Shown: piece after piece, positions 18,813-28,124 of the stretch
Layout: each line of letters opens with the position of its first letter
Numbering within the stretch: position 1 is the stretch's first letter
Assembly (NCBI RefSeq): GCF_024006985.1
Contig: NZ_JAMXIB010000004.1
Span: forward strand, 215,421 to 279,420
Source: Robiginitalea marina
Lineage (GTDB): Bacteria; Bacteroidota; Bacteroidia; Flavobacteriales; Flavobacteriaceae
Length of the DNA: 64,000 nt
Reading direction: 5' to 3'
Translations under genes and position numbers: made by a program
Notes under the pieces: generated by a model
The model's database searches: none
What the model was told of the DNA's origin: nothing
The model's input: the letters and a program-made list of their open reading frames with translations, nothing else

Positions 18813-20690
18813 ATGAAACCGATAACCTTAATTCCGCTGGCTGCCCTGTTCCTTTTTTCCTGTGGGGAAAAAAAGGGGCAGGGGGCGGACAATGAGAAGG
18901 AAACCCCTATGAAAGAGACCGGAAAAATAGTCGTCTACCAGGTATTTACCCGGTTATTCGGGAATACGAACACCACCAACAGGCCCTGGGGGACCCTGGA
19001 AGAAAATGGCGTGGGCAAGTTTGCAGATTTTACACCCACCGCCCTGAACGAAATCAGGGAGCTGGGGGTCACCCACATCTGGTATACGGGGGTGCCCCAC
19101 CACGCCCTGGTCACCGATTATTCGGCATTCGGCATGTCCCCTGATGACCCCGATGTGGTGAAGGGAAGGGCCGGGTCTCCCTATGCCGTGAAGGATTATT
19201 ACAATGTAAACCCCGACCTGGCCACAGACCCTGCCAACCGCCTGGAGGAGTTCCGGGCTTTGGTGGAGCGCAGCCACCAGGCGGGCCTTAAAGTCCTGAT
19301 CGATATTGTCCCCAACCACGTCGCCCGCAGGTACGAGGGGGCTTCCACCCCGGCCGGCAGCACGCCTTTTGGGGCCACGGACGATACCTCGGTGGAATAT
19401 TCCCGCGACAACGATTTTTATTACCTGCCAGGGGAATCTTTCCGGGTACCCCTGTGGCGGGACGGGTACCGCCCCCTGGGGGGGCAGGAGCACCCCCTGG
19501 CCGATGGCATTTTTGAGGAGAACCCTGCCAGGTGGACCGGGAACGGTTCCCGCCTTGCCCGGCCCGACATGAACGACTGGTATGAGACGGTTAAAATCAA
19601 CTATGGGGTTAAACCCGACGGCAGCTACGATTTTGAAGTCCTTCCCGAAGGATTCGACCAGAAAGGTTACCGCGACCACTACGAATTCTGGAAGGGACGG
19701 GATGTGCCGGGCACCTGGGAAAAATTCCGCGATATTGCCCTCTACTGGCTCGATTTAGGTGTCGATGGCTTCCGCTACGACATGGCGGAGATGGTACCCG
19801 TGGAATTCTGGAGTTACCTGAATTCGCACATCAAGATGAAAAACCCGGGGGCTTTCCTGCTGGCTGAGGTCTATAACCCCGCCCTGTACAGGACCTACAT
19901 CCACAACGGGAAAATGGATTACCTCTACGATAAGGTGGAACTCTACGACAGCCTCAAGCACATTATCCAGGGCCATGGGTGGACAGACCACATCCCCGTG
20001 GTGCAGAAGGGTTTGATGGATATTGAACACCACATGCTGCATTTCCTCGAAAACCACGATGAACAGCGGCTTGCCAGCCCTGAATTTGCCGGGGATGCCC
20101 GCCGGGGGATGCCTGCCATGGTGGTGTCGGCTACCCTGAGCACTTCCCCCACCATGCTGTATTTCGGGCAGGAGGTCGGGGAACCCGGGGCAGAAGATGC
20201 GGGTTTCGGAAAGCCCTCCAGGACCTCCATTTTCGATTACATCGGGGTGCCCCACCATCAGCGGTGGATGAACGGAAAACGCTTTGACGGGGGTGCCTCC
20301 ACGGCCGGGGAGCGGGAACTGCGCGACTTTTACCAGCGGTTGCTGAACTTTGTGATCGGGAGCGAGGCCCTGATGGGGCGGTACGAAGACATCCATTACT
20401 ACAACAAGGAACACACGCCTTCCTATGACCACCGGGTGTATTCCTTTGTCCGCTGGTCGGATGCCCAGCGCCTGGTCCTTATCAGCAATTTTGATACTGG
20501 GAAGGCCTATGACTTCGAACTAAAGGTGCCGGAAGCCATAATCGCAGCCTGGGGCCTGGAAGAAGGGGAATACCGCCTGAAAGACCGGTTGTATGGCGAC
20601 CAGAACCCGGTTATGAAGGTGTCCGGGGGCATAGGCCATATACCCCTGAGGGTCTCCCCCCTGGAGTCCTTCATCCTTGAACTGCAATAA
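18813..20690 (+). CDS. GH13 alpha-amylase-family lipoprotein
   Basis: A 625-residue lipoprotein (lipobox FLFSC, Cys17) with a GH13 catalytic barrel: IDIVPNHVARRY (region I), GVDGFRYDMAEM with nucleophile Asp323 (II), LLAEVY with Glu352 (III) and LENHDEQR with Asp416 (IV). The lipid anchor suggests surface or outer-membrane location, analogous to SusG, making it the enzyme that first cuts the polymer. It starts three bases after the SusA-like gene, is last in the operon and is followed by a terminator. No separate starch-binding module is obvious. Confidence 0.92.
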   Translation: MKPITLIPLAALFLFSCGEKKGQGADNEKETPMKETGKIVVYQVFTRLFGNTNTTNRPWGTLEENGVGKFADFTPTALNEIRELGVTHIWYTGVPHHALVTDYSAFGMSPDDPDVVKGRAGSPYAVKDYYNVNPDLATDPANRLEEFRALVERSHQAGLKVLIDIVPNHVARRYEGASTPAGSTPFGATDDTSVEYSRDNDFYYLPGESFRVPLWRDGYRPLGGQEHPLADGIFEENPARWTGNGSRLARPDMNDWYETVKINYGVKPDGSYDFEVLPEGFDQKGYRDHYEFWKGRDVPGTWEKFRDIALYWLDLGVDGFRYDMAEMVPVEFWSYLNSHIKMKNPGAFLLAEVYNPALYRTYIHNGKMDYLYDKVELYDSLKHIIQGHGWTDHIPVVQKGLMDIEHHMLHFLENHDEQRLASPEFAGDARRGMPAMVVSATLSTSPTMLYFGQEVGEPGAEDAGFGKPSRTSIFDYIGVPHHQRWMNGKRFDGGASTAGERELRDFYQRLLNFVIGSEALMGRYEDIHYYNKEHTPSYDHRVYSFVRWSDAQRLVLISNFDTGKAYDFELKVPEAIIAAWGLEEGEYRLKDRLYGDQNPVMKVSGGIGHIPLRVSPLESFILELQ

Positions 20691-20691
20691 A

Positions 20692-20716
20692 AAAGCCGGC
20701 CAATGGGGCCGGCTTT
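20692..20716. terminator. Bidirectional intrinsic terminator
   Basis: A perfect 10-base stem (AAAGCCGGCC / GGCCGGCTTT, loop AATGG) between two convergent genes. On the minus strand it is followed by six T, so it is strong for the membrane-protein gene; on the plus strand the T tract is short but it can also end the maltose operon. Confidence 0.8.
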
Positions 20717-20739
20717 AAAGGATCGGGATCGGAGGTTGG

Positions 20740-21171
20740 CTAAGAAGCTTCTTTGGGGGATGCTGCCTTGTACACCAGGGAAATGACCACCCCAACAAAG
20801 CCGTAAAACACGATGTCGAGCACTGCTTCGACCAGATGCCCGGTGGTGTCCATCAAATTGGAGGTGCCCAACCAGAGCAGGCCCATCCCCACACCGATGA
20901 TAAAGCCTATCCATGCCCCGAAGGTGAACCCTTCCGTAAAGCTGTGGTGTCCCCGGGCCCACTTTCCATAAAGCGTACTCATCCCGAAACAGGCGAAGAG
21001 GTTCCCGATGAAAATGAAAACCATATTCATTTCCGCATCCGGTTTCATCACGTTGGTGATGGTGTGTGCCTCGAAAAAGGAGACGGCGGCTATCCCCCAG
21101 ATCAGATAGCCCAGTACAAACATGGTGACCGTGGCTGCCAGGGTCGCCAAAAGGTTTTGTTTTGAAAACAT
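20740..21171 (-). CDS. Four-helix membrane protein of unknown function
   Basis: A 143-residue protein with four predicted transmembrane segments (about 10-33, 47-66, 80-102 and 112-136) and little else. I do not recognise the family with certainty; small flavobacterial membrane proteins of this size and topology are often annotated as hypothetical. It stands alone between convergent maltose genes and a divergent phosphodiesterase, and ends at a strong terminator. Conserved small residues (GAWIGFIIGVGMGLLWLG) suggest tight helix packing. Codon use matches its neighbours, so it is probably a real gene. Confidence 0.75.
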   Translation of the reverse strand: MFSKQNLLATLAATVTMFVLGYLIWGIAAVSFFEAHTITNVMKPDAEMNMVFIFIGNLFACFGMSTLYGKWARGHHSFTEGFTFGAWIGFIIGVGMGLLWLGTSNLMDTTGHLVEAVLDIVFYGFVGVVISLVYKAASPKEAS

Positions 21172-21313
21172 CGTTTTTTAGGTTAATTGGTTAATAGTGA
21201 GGAGAATATACAAAATAAAAAGACATGTGGAGCTTCGGGCCTCAGATTTTTCGGCCTGCCTGCCTTCCAAATTTTTTGGGGAAGCCTTACTTTAGTCCGA
21301 AAATGCCGGAATC

Positions 21314-22063
21314 ATGAGGCGCACCTGGAGTCTTTGCATACTGTGTTGTATTATGAGTAACTGTACCCCGAAACCCGAATCCCCACTGATCATCGGCCAC
21401 CGGGGTGCCATGGGGTATGAAACCGAAAATACCCTGGCCTCCATTGAAAAGGCCATGGAACTGGGGGTGGACATGATCGAGATCGATGTGTTCCGCATCC
21501 AGACCGGGGAGATCGCCGTATTCCACGACGAGCGGGTGGAACGCCTGGCCAATAGCGGCGGCAGGATCGAGGAATACAACTTCTTCGACATGAAAAAGCT
21601 GATCCTCGACGGGGGCCACCGGATCCCGATTCTACAGGAGGTATTGAAGCTGGTAGACCACAGGGTCCCGCTGAATATCGAACTCAAAGGCACCGGCACG
21701 GCAGGCCCTGTACAGCATATCGTTTCCTACTATACCGCCCAAAGGGGATGGGCCCCCGACCAGTTTATCATTTCCAGTTTCAACTGGGACGAACTCAGGG
21801 CGTACCGCGCCCTGGACCCCGAAGCCCGGATTGCCGTGCTGGTGGAAGGGGATCCGCTGGAAGCCCTGGAGGTCGCGGCCGAGCTGAAGGCCGAGGCGAT
21901 CAACCCGCACTACACCCAGGTAAATGCCGAAAAGGTTGCGCGCATCCACCAGGAAGGCTTTAAGGTCTATACCTGGACGGTAAACGACCCCGCGGATTTC
22001 CAAAACCTTAAGGCCATGGGCGTAGACGGGGTCTTTTCCAACTTTCCCGACCAGATGCGCTAG
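21314..22063 (+). CDS. Glycerophosphodiester phosphodiesterase, probable lipoprotein
   Basis: A 249-residue GDPD-family TIM-barrel enzyme that hydrolyses glycerophosphodiesters to glycerol 3-phosphate and an alcohol. Motifs: HRGAMGYETENT with catalytic His29, the metal-binding glutamate and aspartate of MIEIDVF, and FHDERVERL with the second catalytic histidine. The N-terminus ends in a lipobox-like CIMSNC (Cys17), so it is likely exported. A weak promoter element TACTTTAG lies at 21288-21295. It converges on glpF-glpK, fitting a glycerol/glycerophospholipid salvage neighbourhood. Confidence 0.9.
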   Translation: MRRTWSLCILCCIMSNCTPKPESPLIIGHRGAMGYETENTLASIEKAMELGVDMIEIDVFRIQTGEIAVFHDERVERLANSGGRIEEYNFFDMKKLILDGGHRIPILQEVLKLVDHRVPLNIELKGTGTAGPVQHIVSYYTAQRGWAPDQFIISSFNWDELRAYRALDPEARIAVLVEGDPLEALEVAAELKAEAINPHYTQVNAEKVARIHQEGFKVYTWTVNDPADFQNLKAMGVDGVFSNFPDQMR

Positions 22064-22116
22064 GCCGGTTGCCGTGATCAAGTCCCATAGGGCGGCCCCG
22101 GGGGTGAAACTTCGTA

Positions 22117-22848
22117 TCAGGGGGCCAGGGCCAGGTGCAACAGTGCAGCGATTACCCCGCCTGCTATGGGCCCTGCCACGGGGACCCAGCTGTAACCCCA
22201 CCCACCCGGGCCCTTGTGCTTTATGGGCACCAGGGCATGGATGATCCTCGGGCCCAGGTCCCGTGCCGGGTTGATGGCATAGCCCGTGGTGCCTCCAAGG
22301 GAGAGGCCAATACCCCACACGAGCAGGGCGACCGGGAGGGCGCCCAGGGACCCCAGACCGATTACCGTCCCGGGGTTGTCGAGCGTGGCGTCGGTGAAGT
22401 TGAAAATGGTGAACATCAGCACAAAGGTGCCTGCGATTTCCCCCAGGAGGTTTACAGGCAGGTTGCGGATGGCAGGAGCCGTGCTGAAGACTGCCAGTTT
22501 GGTGTCTGGGTCTTCAGTGGCATTAAAATGGTCCCGGTATACCAGCCAGGTCAGCAAGGCCCCCAGCAGGGCGCCGGCAAACTGTGCGGCGATATAGGCA
22601 GGCACCTGCTGCCATGGGAAATCCCCCGCCACGGCCAGGGAAAGGGTCACCGCCGGGTTGATGTGGGCCCCGCTGTAAGGCCCGGCCACCACCACCCCTA
22701 TGTAGACCCCCAGGGCCCATCCGGTGGTGATGACGATCCACCCCCCGTTTTGTCCTTTGGTCCCTTTCAGGACCACATTGGCCACTACCCCGCAACCCAT
22801 CAGGATCAGCAGTAAGGTGCCCAGTAGTTCAGCTGCGAATGCATTCAT
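22117..22848 (-). CDS. glpF: Aquaglyceroporin, glycerol uptake facilitator
   Basis: A 243-residue MIP-family channel with six membrane spans and two NPA boxes: GAHINPAVT (residues 64-66) and GYAINPARDLGP (193-195). The aspartate after the second NPAR is the signature of glycerol-conducting members, as opposed to water-specific aquaporins. It lies 10 bases downstream of glpK in the same direction, so the pair takes up and phosphorylates glycerol. No glpD is in the window. Confidence 0.92.
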   Translation of the reverse strand: MNAFAAELLGTLLLILMGCGVVANVVLKGTKGQNGGWIVITTGWALGVYIGVVVAGPYSGAHINPAVTLSLAVAGDFPWQQVPAYIAAQFAGALLGALLTWLVYRDHFNATEDPDTKLAVFSTAPAIRNLPVNLLGEIAGTFVLMFTIFNFTDATLDNPGTVIGLGSLGALPVALLVWGIGLSLGGTTGYAINPARDLGPRIIHALVPIKHKGPGGWGYSWVPVAGPIAGGVIAALLHLALAP

Positions 22849-22858
22849 AGTTAAGGAG

Positions 22859-24358
22859 TTAATCGGTATCTTTCGCCCAGTGTTCCAAAGCCCCGATGGC
22901 CCGGTACCACCCCCGGATGCCTTCCGCGATTTTCGCCCTTTTTTTGGTAGGGGTGAAACGGCGGTCGACCTGCCATAGCTTTTCTATTTCTTCCAGGCCA
23001 TCCCAGTACCCCACGGCCAGGCCCGCCAGGAACGCGGCGCCCATGACTGTGGTTTCCACAATTTTGGGCCTTACGGTAGTGGTATCGAGCACATCCGACT
23101 GGAACTGCATGAGCAGGTCGTTCACGGTGGCGCCCCCGTCGACCCGCAATTCGCTTATCGGGATCCCGGAATCGGCGGTCATAGCCTTCAGCACGTCCAT
23201 GGTCTGGTACGCGATGGATTCCAGGGCCGCCCTGGCAATATGGGCGTCGGTGCTGCCCCGGGTCAGGCCAAAAATGCTGCCCCGCGCTTCCTGGTTCCAG
23301 TGTGGCGCCCCAAGGCCTGCAAAGGCCGGCACGAAATACACCCCGTCCGTATCCGTGACGGTGGAGGCCAGGGCTTCCACCTCGGCCGAACCATCGATGA
23401 TTTTAAGGCTGTCGCGAAGCCACTGTACCACGGCCCCTGCGATGAAAATGCTCCCCTCCAGCACATAGGTGGTTTGTTGTCCCAGGGTCCACCCCACGGA
23501 GGTCAGCAGGTTGTTTTTTGATACGATCGGGCTGTCCCCAATATTCATCAGCATGAAGCAACCCGTGCCGTAGGTGTTCTTCACCATGCCCCTTTGGGTG
23601 CACATTTGCCCGAAAAGGGCGGCCTGCTGGTCCCCGGCAATCCCGGAAATGGGGATTCCTTCCTTCAGGAAGCCCGAATCGGTGTGCCCGTAGACCTCGC
23701 TCGATCCGCGGACCCGGGGCAGCATGGAGGCGGGCACGGCAAACAGTTCCAGCAGTTCCGGGTCCCAGTCGAGGGTATGGATGTTGAACAACAGGGTCCG
23801 GCAGGCATTGGTGGTGTCGGTGATATGGAGCCCGCCCCCGGTCATTTTCCAAATCAGCCAGCTGTCTATGGTCCCGAGCAACAGGTCGCCCGCTTCGGCT
23901 TTTTGCCTCGCCCCGGGGACCTTGTCCAGGATCCAGTTTACCTTGGTGCCGGAGAAATAGGCGTCCAGCACCAGGCCGGTTTTTTCGCGCACCCATTCCT
24001 GGTGGCCTGCTTTTTTCAGGCGGGTGCAAAAATCCGCGGTGCGCTTGTCCTGCCAGACAATGGCCCGGCTGACGGGTTTCCCCGTGTTTTTGTCCCACAC
24101 CACCACGGTTTCCCTTTGGTTGGTTATCCCGATGGCCTTAATTTCATGGGGACGGATCCCGGCGCGGGCCAGGGCTTCGGAGGCCATTCCCGATTGTACG
24201 GCCCAGATTTCCTCCGCATCGTGTTCCACCCAGCCCGACTGCGGAAAATACTGGGTAAATTCTTTTTGGGCGGAAGAGACGATTTCTCCCTTTCGGTTGA
24301 ATACCAAAGCCCTGCAGCTGGTGGTGCCCTGGTCGAGCGCTAGAATAAATCCTTCCAT
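22859..24358 (-). CDS. glpK: Glycerol kinase
   Basis: A 499-residue FGGY-family kinase that phosphorylates glycerol to glycerol 3-phosphate with ATP. The N-terminal nucleotide motif [10 protein letters not shown] is at residues 7-16. Glycerol kinase features include the segment [13 protein letters not shown] (about residues 80-92), GNP-like [12 protein letters not shown], the loop [13 protein letters not shown] and the C-terminal [19 protein letters not shown]. The length is exactly typical. First gene of the glpK-glpF pair. No riboswitch or operator was recognised in the 92-base gap upstream. Confidence 0.96.
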   Translation of the reverse strand: MEGFILALDQGTTSCRALVFNRKGEIVSSAQKEFTQYFPQSGWVEHDAEEIWAVQSGMASEALARAGIRPHEIKAIGITNQRETVVVWDKNTGKPVSRAIVWQDKRTADFCTRLKKAGHQEWVREKTGLVLDAYFSGTKVNWILDKVPGARQKAEAGDLLLGTIDSWLIWKMTGGGLHITDTTNACRTLLFNIHTLDWDPELLELFAVPASMLPRVRGSSEVYGHTDSGFLKEGIPISGIAGDQQAALFGQMCTQRGMVKNTYGTGCFMLMNIGDSPIVSKNNLLTSVGWTLGQQTTYVLEGSIFIAGAVVQWLRDSLKIIDGSAEVEALASTVTDTDGVYFVPAFAGLGAPHWNQEARGSIFGLTRGSTDAHIARAALESIAYQTMDVLKAMTADSGIPISELRVDGGATVNDLLMQFQSDVLDTTTVRPKIVETTVMGAAFLAGLAVGYWDGLEEIEKLWQVDRRFTPTKKRAKIAEGIRGWYRAIGALEHWAKDTD

Positions 24359-24450
24359 AAAAACGGTTTTATGCGGGTGGACGGGGTTGGGTTTGGCCCT
24401 AAAATAATCGAATTATCCCGTAAAACATAATGCCACGGAACCCCGGGGGA

Positions 24451-24933
24451 TCAATTCAGCTCCACGATCTTGAAATTCAAAATCCCCGCGAAGGCCACCC
24501 AGAGCAGGTAGGGGACCATCAGGTACGCGGCTGCCGGGCTAACCTTGCGAAAAGCCATAATGGTGAGCGCGATCAGCGCGAGCAGGGCTACCAGGATAAA
24601 CAGGGCCGGCAGGGGCATTTGCAGGCCGAAGAATACCAGGCTCCAGGAGGCGTTGAGGAGCAATTGGAAGGCGAAAAGAGCCAGGGCCTTATTCCGTGGG
24701 CCCTGCCCCGTACCCCGTGTCCAGACCAGGCCTGCAGCAACCCCCATGAGGAGGTACAGCAGGGTCCAAACCGGCCCGAATACCCAGTTTGGCGGGTTGA
24801 AGGAAGGCTTGTTCAGGGTGGTATACCAGGTATCTACCGAGGTTTGGGTCGCAAGGCCCGAGAGGGCGCCAACCAGCAGGCAAATGGCGACAGCCAGGGC
24901 GATGCGCCCAAAGGTTTTGAAGGAGGAGTCCAT
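24451..24933 (-). CDS. tspO: TspO/MBR family membrane protein
   Basis: A 160-residue five-helix membrane protein of the TspO (translocator protein/peripheral benzodiazepine receptor) family, marked by NKPSFNPPNWVFGPVWTLLY after the first helix and by LNASWSLVFFGLQ. TspO binds tetrapyrroles and cholesterol-like lipids; its physiological role in bacteria is stress related and unsettled. It is divergent to the mevalonate gene, whose promoter shares the 74-base gap. Length is typical. Confidence 0.9.
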   Translation of the reverse strand: MDSSFKTFGRIALAVAICLLVGALSGLATQTSVDTWYTTLNKPSFNPPNWVFGPVWTLLYLLMGVAAGLVWTRGTGQGPRNKALALFAFQLLLNASWSLVFFGLQMPLPALFILVALLALIALTIMAFRKVSPAAAYLMVPYLLWVAFAGILNFKIVELN

Positions 24934-24985
24934 TGCCCTAAAGTAGCAAATTTTCCGGGGATGGGGTTCTGATTTGGCAAAGCCT

Positions 24986-24993
24986 TATCTTTG
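24986..24993 (+). promoter_or_regulatory. Promoter -7 element of the mevalonate decarboxylase gene
   Basis: TATCTTTG exactly matches TAnnTTTG and lies 14 bases before the ATG, so the transcript would have a very short leader. The -33 element is poor. Confidence 0.6.
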
Positions 24994-25007
24994 CGCAAAA
25001 ATCCCTG

Positions 25008-26090
25008 ATGACCGAAAAGGATTTTATCCCCGGCCCGGCGGGGGCCCTGCCCGAATCGGGAAGTGCCCGGTGGCAGGCCCCCAGCAATATTGCCCTGGTA
25101 AAGTACTGGGGCAAGAAAGCCGGGCAGATCCCCACCAACCCTTCGGTGAGCTTTACCCTCGATTCTTCCGCCACGCGCACGGAGCTCCGGTACCGCAGGC
25201 GGGACCAGGCATCTGGGGCGCCCGGCTTTGAGGTTTTCCTCGACGGCAGGCCGGCCCCGGGATTCAGGGAAAAAATACGCGCCTTTTTCGAAAGGATCCT
25301 GCCCTACCAACCGTTTGTTTCCGAATACGATTTTGAGGTCCATACCACCAATACCTTTCCGCACAGCAGCGGCATTGCCTCATCTGCCAGTGGCATGGCC
25401 GCCCTGGCCCTTTGCCTTGCCGACCTCGAAAGGGCCATCTTCCCGGGGATGGAGCCCGAAAGGTTTACCCGCAAGGCATCCTTCCTGGCCCGCCTCGGGT
25501 CGGGATCCGCGGCCCGCAGCATCGAGGGCAGCCTGGTACACTGGGGGCAGCACGGTTCCATTCCGGGGAGTTCCGACCTCTATGGCATCCGGTATCCGCT
25601 GGAGCTACACCCGGTTTTTGAAAGTTACCGCGACACGATCCTGCTGGTGGATAAAGGGCAGAAGCAGGTTAGCAGCACGGCAGGGCATAACCTTATGAAG
25701 GGGCACCCCTTTGCCGCAGAGCGCTTTAAACAGGCCCGCGACCATATCGATGCCCTCCAACCCATCTTCCGGGGGGGAGACCTGGAAGCCTTTATTTCCC
25801 TGGTAGAGTCGGAGGCCCTGACCCTGCATGCCATGATGATGACCAGTGACCCGTATTTCCTGCTCATGAAGCCGGCCACCCTTCAAATCATAGAACGGAT
25901 TTGGGAGTTCCGCCGCGAGACCGGGGAGCCGGTATGCTTTACCCTCGACGCCGGGGCCAATGTCCATTTCCTCTACCCGAAGGAGAGCGAGGCCAGGGCT
26001 TATGCCTTTGTCAGGGAGCAGTTGGTGCCGTTCTGCGAGGAAGGCCAGCACCTCTGCGACCAGGTGGGAAAAGGCGCGGTGAGCTTCTGA
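25008..26090 (+). CDS. mvaD: Diphosphomevalonate decarboxylase
   Basis: A 360-residue GHMP-fold enzyme that phosphorylates and decarboxylates mevalonate diphosphate to isopentenyl diphosphate. Family motifs: SNIALVKYWGKK at 26-37, the phosphate loop HSSGIASSASGMAAL at about 119-133, RLGSGSAARSIEGS at about 162-175, and the catalytic aspartate in FTLDAGANVHFL near the C-terminus. It starts a plus-strand block with a mevalonate-kinase-like gene and a prenyltransferase, consistent with the mevalonate route used by Flavobacteriia. Start chosen from the promoter 14 bases upstream. Confidence 0.93.
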   Translation: MTEKDFIPGPAGALPESGSARWQAPSNIALVKYWGKKAGQIPTNPSVSFTLDSSATRTELRYRRRDQASGAPGFEVFLDGRPAPGFREKIRAFFERILPYQPFVSEYDFEVHTTNTFPHSSGIASSASGMAALALCLADLERAIFPGMEPERFTRKASFLARLGSGSAARSIEGSLVHWGQHGSIPGSSDLYGIRYPLELHPVFESYRDTILLVDKGQKQVSSTAGHNLMKGHPFAAERFKQARDHIDALQPIFRGGDLEAFISLVESEALTLHAMMMTSDPYFLLMKPATLQIIERIWEFRRETGEPVCFTLDAGANVHFLYPKESEARAYAFVREQLVPFCEEGQHLCDQVGKGAVSF

Positions 26091-26124
26091 AAAGGTTTAA
26101 CACTCCCTTTAGAATAAAGTTTCT

Positions 26125-26132
26125 TACTTTTG
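26125..26132 (+). promoter_or_regulatory. Promoter -7 element of the mevalonate-kinase-like gene
   Basis: TACTTTTG matches TAnnTTTG and lies 23 bases upstream of the ATG in the 65-base gap after the decarboxylase gene. The -33 region has only TTTAAC/TTTAG-like sequences. It may allow expression separate from the upstream gene. Confidence 0.5.
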
Positions 26133-26155
26133 CGTTAACCAGCTTATAGACAGGC

Positions 26156-27094
26156 ATGAAAGGACCGCTATTCTATTCCAAAATCCTCCTGTTCGGGGAA
26201 TATGGGATTATCAAAGATTCCAGGGGGCTTTCCATCCCCTACAATTTCTTCAAGGGGGCCCTGAAAAAGCAGGACCACCTGGAAGGTGCCGCCATGGAAT
26301 CGAACAGGAACCTCAGGCGGTTTGCCGGGCACCTGGAAGCGATGCAGGCCGAGTCCCCCGGGCTGGTGCAATTCGACCTCGAAGCGCTGAAAAATGACCT
26401 GGACGAAGGCATGTTTTTCGACAGTTCCATCCCCCAGGGATATGGGGTGGGGAGCAGCGGGGCGCTCGTTGCCGCCATTTACGACCGCTATGCCCGGGAG
26501 AAGATCACGGTCCTGGAAAACCTCACCCGGGAAAAACTCTTAAAGCTGAAAGAGGTCTTTTCCGCGATGGAATCGTTCTTCCACGGGAAATCCTCAGGCC
26601 TCGACCCGCTGAACAGTTACCTGAGCCTGCCGATCCTTATCCACTCCAAAGACGATATCGAATCTACCAGCATCCCTTCCCAGAACCCCGACGGAAAGGG
26701 CGCTGTGTTCCTGCTCGACAGCGGGACCGTGGGGGAAACAGCCCCCATGGTGCAGATTTTCATGGAAAAGATGAAGCATGAAGGCTTCCGCAATGTCCTC
26801 AAGGACCAGTTTGTCCGGTACACCGACGCCTGTGTGGAAGACTTTATCAGCGGCAATGTAAAGTCGCTCTTCGGGAACATCAAGAAACTCTCCCACGTGG
26901 TGCTGGACCACTTTAAGCCCATGATCCCTTCGGAATTCCATCAGCTCTGGGAACAGGGGATCCAAACCAACGCTTACTACCTCAAGCTTTGCGGCTCAGG
27001 AGGGGGCGGGTACATCCTCGGCTTTACCGAAGACCTTGAAAAAGCACGTGAAGCACTCAAAGGCCACCGTTTGGAAGTCGTCTACAACTTCTAA
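26156..27094 (+). CDS. Mevalonate kinase-like GHMP kinase
   Basis: A 312-residue GHMP kinase. The N-terminus GPLFYSKILLFGEYGII is the mevalonate-kinase-type start, the ATP loop is IPQGYGVGSSGALVAAIYD (about 92-110), and a C-terminal glycine-rich loop KLCGSGGGGYILGF completes the three GHMP motifs. Position between the decarboxylase and a prenyltransferase supports mevalonate phosphorylation. Phosphomevalonate kinase is the alternative, since a separate gene for that step is not in the window. Confidence 0.85.
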   Translation: MKGPLFYSKILLFGEYGIIKDSRGLSIPYNFFKGALKKQDHLEGAAMESNRNLRRFAGHLEAMQAESPGLVQFDLEALKNDLDEGMFFDSSIPQGYGVGSSGALVAAIYDRYAREKITVLENLTREKLLKLKEVFSAMESFFHGKSSGLDPLNSYLSLPILIHSKDDIESTSIPSQNPDGKGAVFLLDSGTVGETAPMVQIFMEKMKHEGFRNVLKDQFVRYTDACVEDFISGNVKSLFGNIKKLSHVVLDHFKPMIPSEFHQLWEQGIQTNAYYLKLCGSGGGGYILGFTEDLEKAREALKGHRLEVVYNF

Positions 27095-27103
27095 ACCTGC
27101 CCC

Positions 27104-28009
27104 ATGCTCCCCAGACGGACCCGGTTACTGCTGCTGAAATCCCTCAGCCTGATCTCCATTGTCCGCGGGTACAACATCCTTGTCATCGCCTTGGCGCAAT
27201 ACCTGGCAGCCATCTTTATTATGGCCCCGGACCTCCCCTTGCGGGACGTGGTGCTCGACCCCAACCTGCTGGTGCTGGTGCTGAGCAGTGCCCTGGTCAT
27301 TGCCGGGGGGTATATCATCAATAGTTTCTACGACTCCGAAAAGGACCTGATCAACAAGCCCCGGAAAAGCATGCTCGACCGGCTGGTCCCCCAGCGGGTA
27401 AAGATCCAGGCCTATTTTGTGCTCAACCTGCTCGGGGTGTTGCTGGCGAGTTACGTTTCCTTCAGGGCAGCCCTGTTTTTTGCCGCGTATGTATTTGGCA
27501 TCTGGTTGTACTCCCACCGGTTGAAGAAAATCGCATTTGTGGGCAATTTCGTTTCGGCAACCCTGGCCATCACCCCTTTCTTCGCAATCTTTGTGTACTA
27601 CAAGAATTTTGAGGCGGTTATTTTTGTGCATGCCCTCTTCCTTTTTTTGCTCATCCTGAGCCGGGAACTCATCAAGGACATGGAAAACCTCGCGGGGGAC
27701 CTTGCCCAAAACTACCAGACCATTGCCGTGCGTTTTGGGCTCCGCTTTTCGAAAGGGTGTATTACCCTGCTGGTGCTCCTGGCCCTGGTCCCCGCAGCTT
27801 TGCTGATCGCGTATTTCGATGTGGGCCTGATGTACCTCTATTTCATAGCCACCAGCCTTTTGCTGCTGCTCTTCCTTGTGCTCTTGTGGCAGGCTACCTC
27901 CAAAAAGCAGTTTGTGTGGCTCCACAACATCCTTAAATTCATCATTGTTTCAGGGGTTTTCGGCATCCTCCTGATTGATGTGGACCTGGTGCTGGCCCGG
28001 TTTGTATAG
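27104..28009 (+). CDS. UbiA-family prenyltransferase
   Basis: A 301-residue polytopic membrane enzyme with the two aspartate-rich motifs of the UbiA family: NSFYDSEKDLINKP (73-86) and KDMENLAGD (191-199). About eight hydrophobic segments follow the usual pattern. Related proteins are annotated as geranylgeranylglycerol-phosphate geranylgeranyltransferases or as quinone prenyltransferases; the sequence alone does not decide. It starts nine bases after the mevalonate-kinase-like gene, so it is probably co-expressed with the enzymes making its isoprenoid substrate. Confidence 0.88.
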   Translation: MLPRRTRLLLLKSLSLISIVRGYNILVIALAQYLAAIFIMAPDLPLRDVVLDPNLLVLVLSSALVIAGGYIINSFYDSEKDLINKPRKSMLDRLVPQRVKIQAYFVLNLLGVLLASYVSFRAALFFAAYVFGIWLYSHRLKKIAFVGNFVSATLAITPFFAIFVYYKNFEAVIFVHALFLFLLILSRELIKDMENLAGDLAQNYQTIAVRFGLRFSKGCITLLVLLALVPAALLIAYFDVGLMYLYFIATSLLLLLFLVLLWQATSKKQFVWLHNILKFIIVSGVFGILLIDVDLVLARFV

Positions 28010-28082
28010 CCCCGGCCGCCCTGTTATCCCTGCGCGGCGATCGCCGTGGGATGCTTTCCGGGGAAAGGAAGCCGCTGGGACG

Positions 28083-28111
28083 TTGAAGCAGGCCTACATT
28101 TAGTACCTTTG
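28083..28111 (+). promoter_or_regulatory. Consensus promoter of the pseudouridine synthase gene
   Basis: TTG (28083-28085), an 18-base spacer and TACCTTTG (28104-28111) form a complete match to TTG-N(17-23)-TAnnTTTG. Transcription would start near 28118, just before the ATG at 28125. Confidence 0.8.
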
Positions 28112-28124
28112 CCGAAACTGCACT

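Noticed and set aside
28010..28124. GCGATCGC-like palindrome near 28040
   Set aside because: A short self-complementary word in GC-rich intergenic DNA with no neighbours of similar form; no evidence of a protein site.
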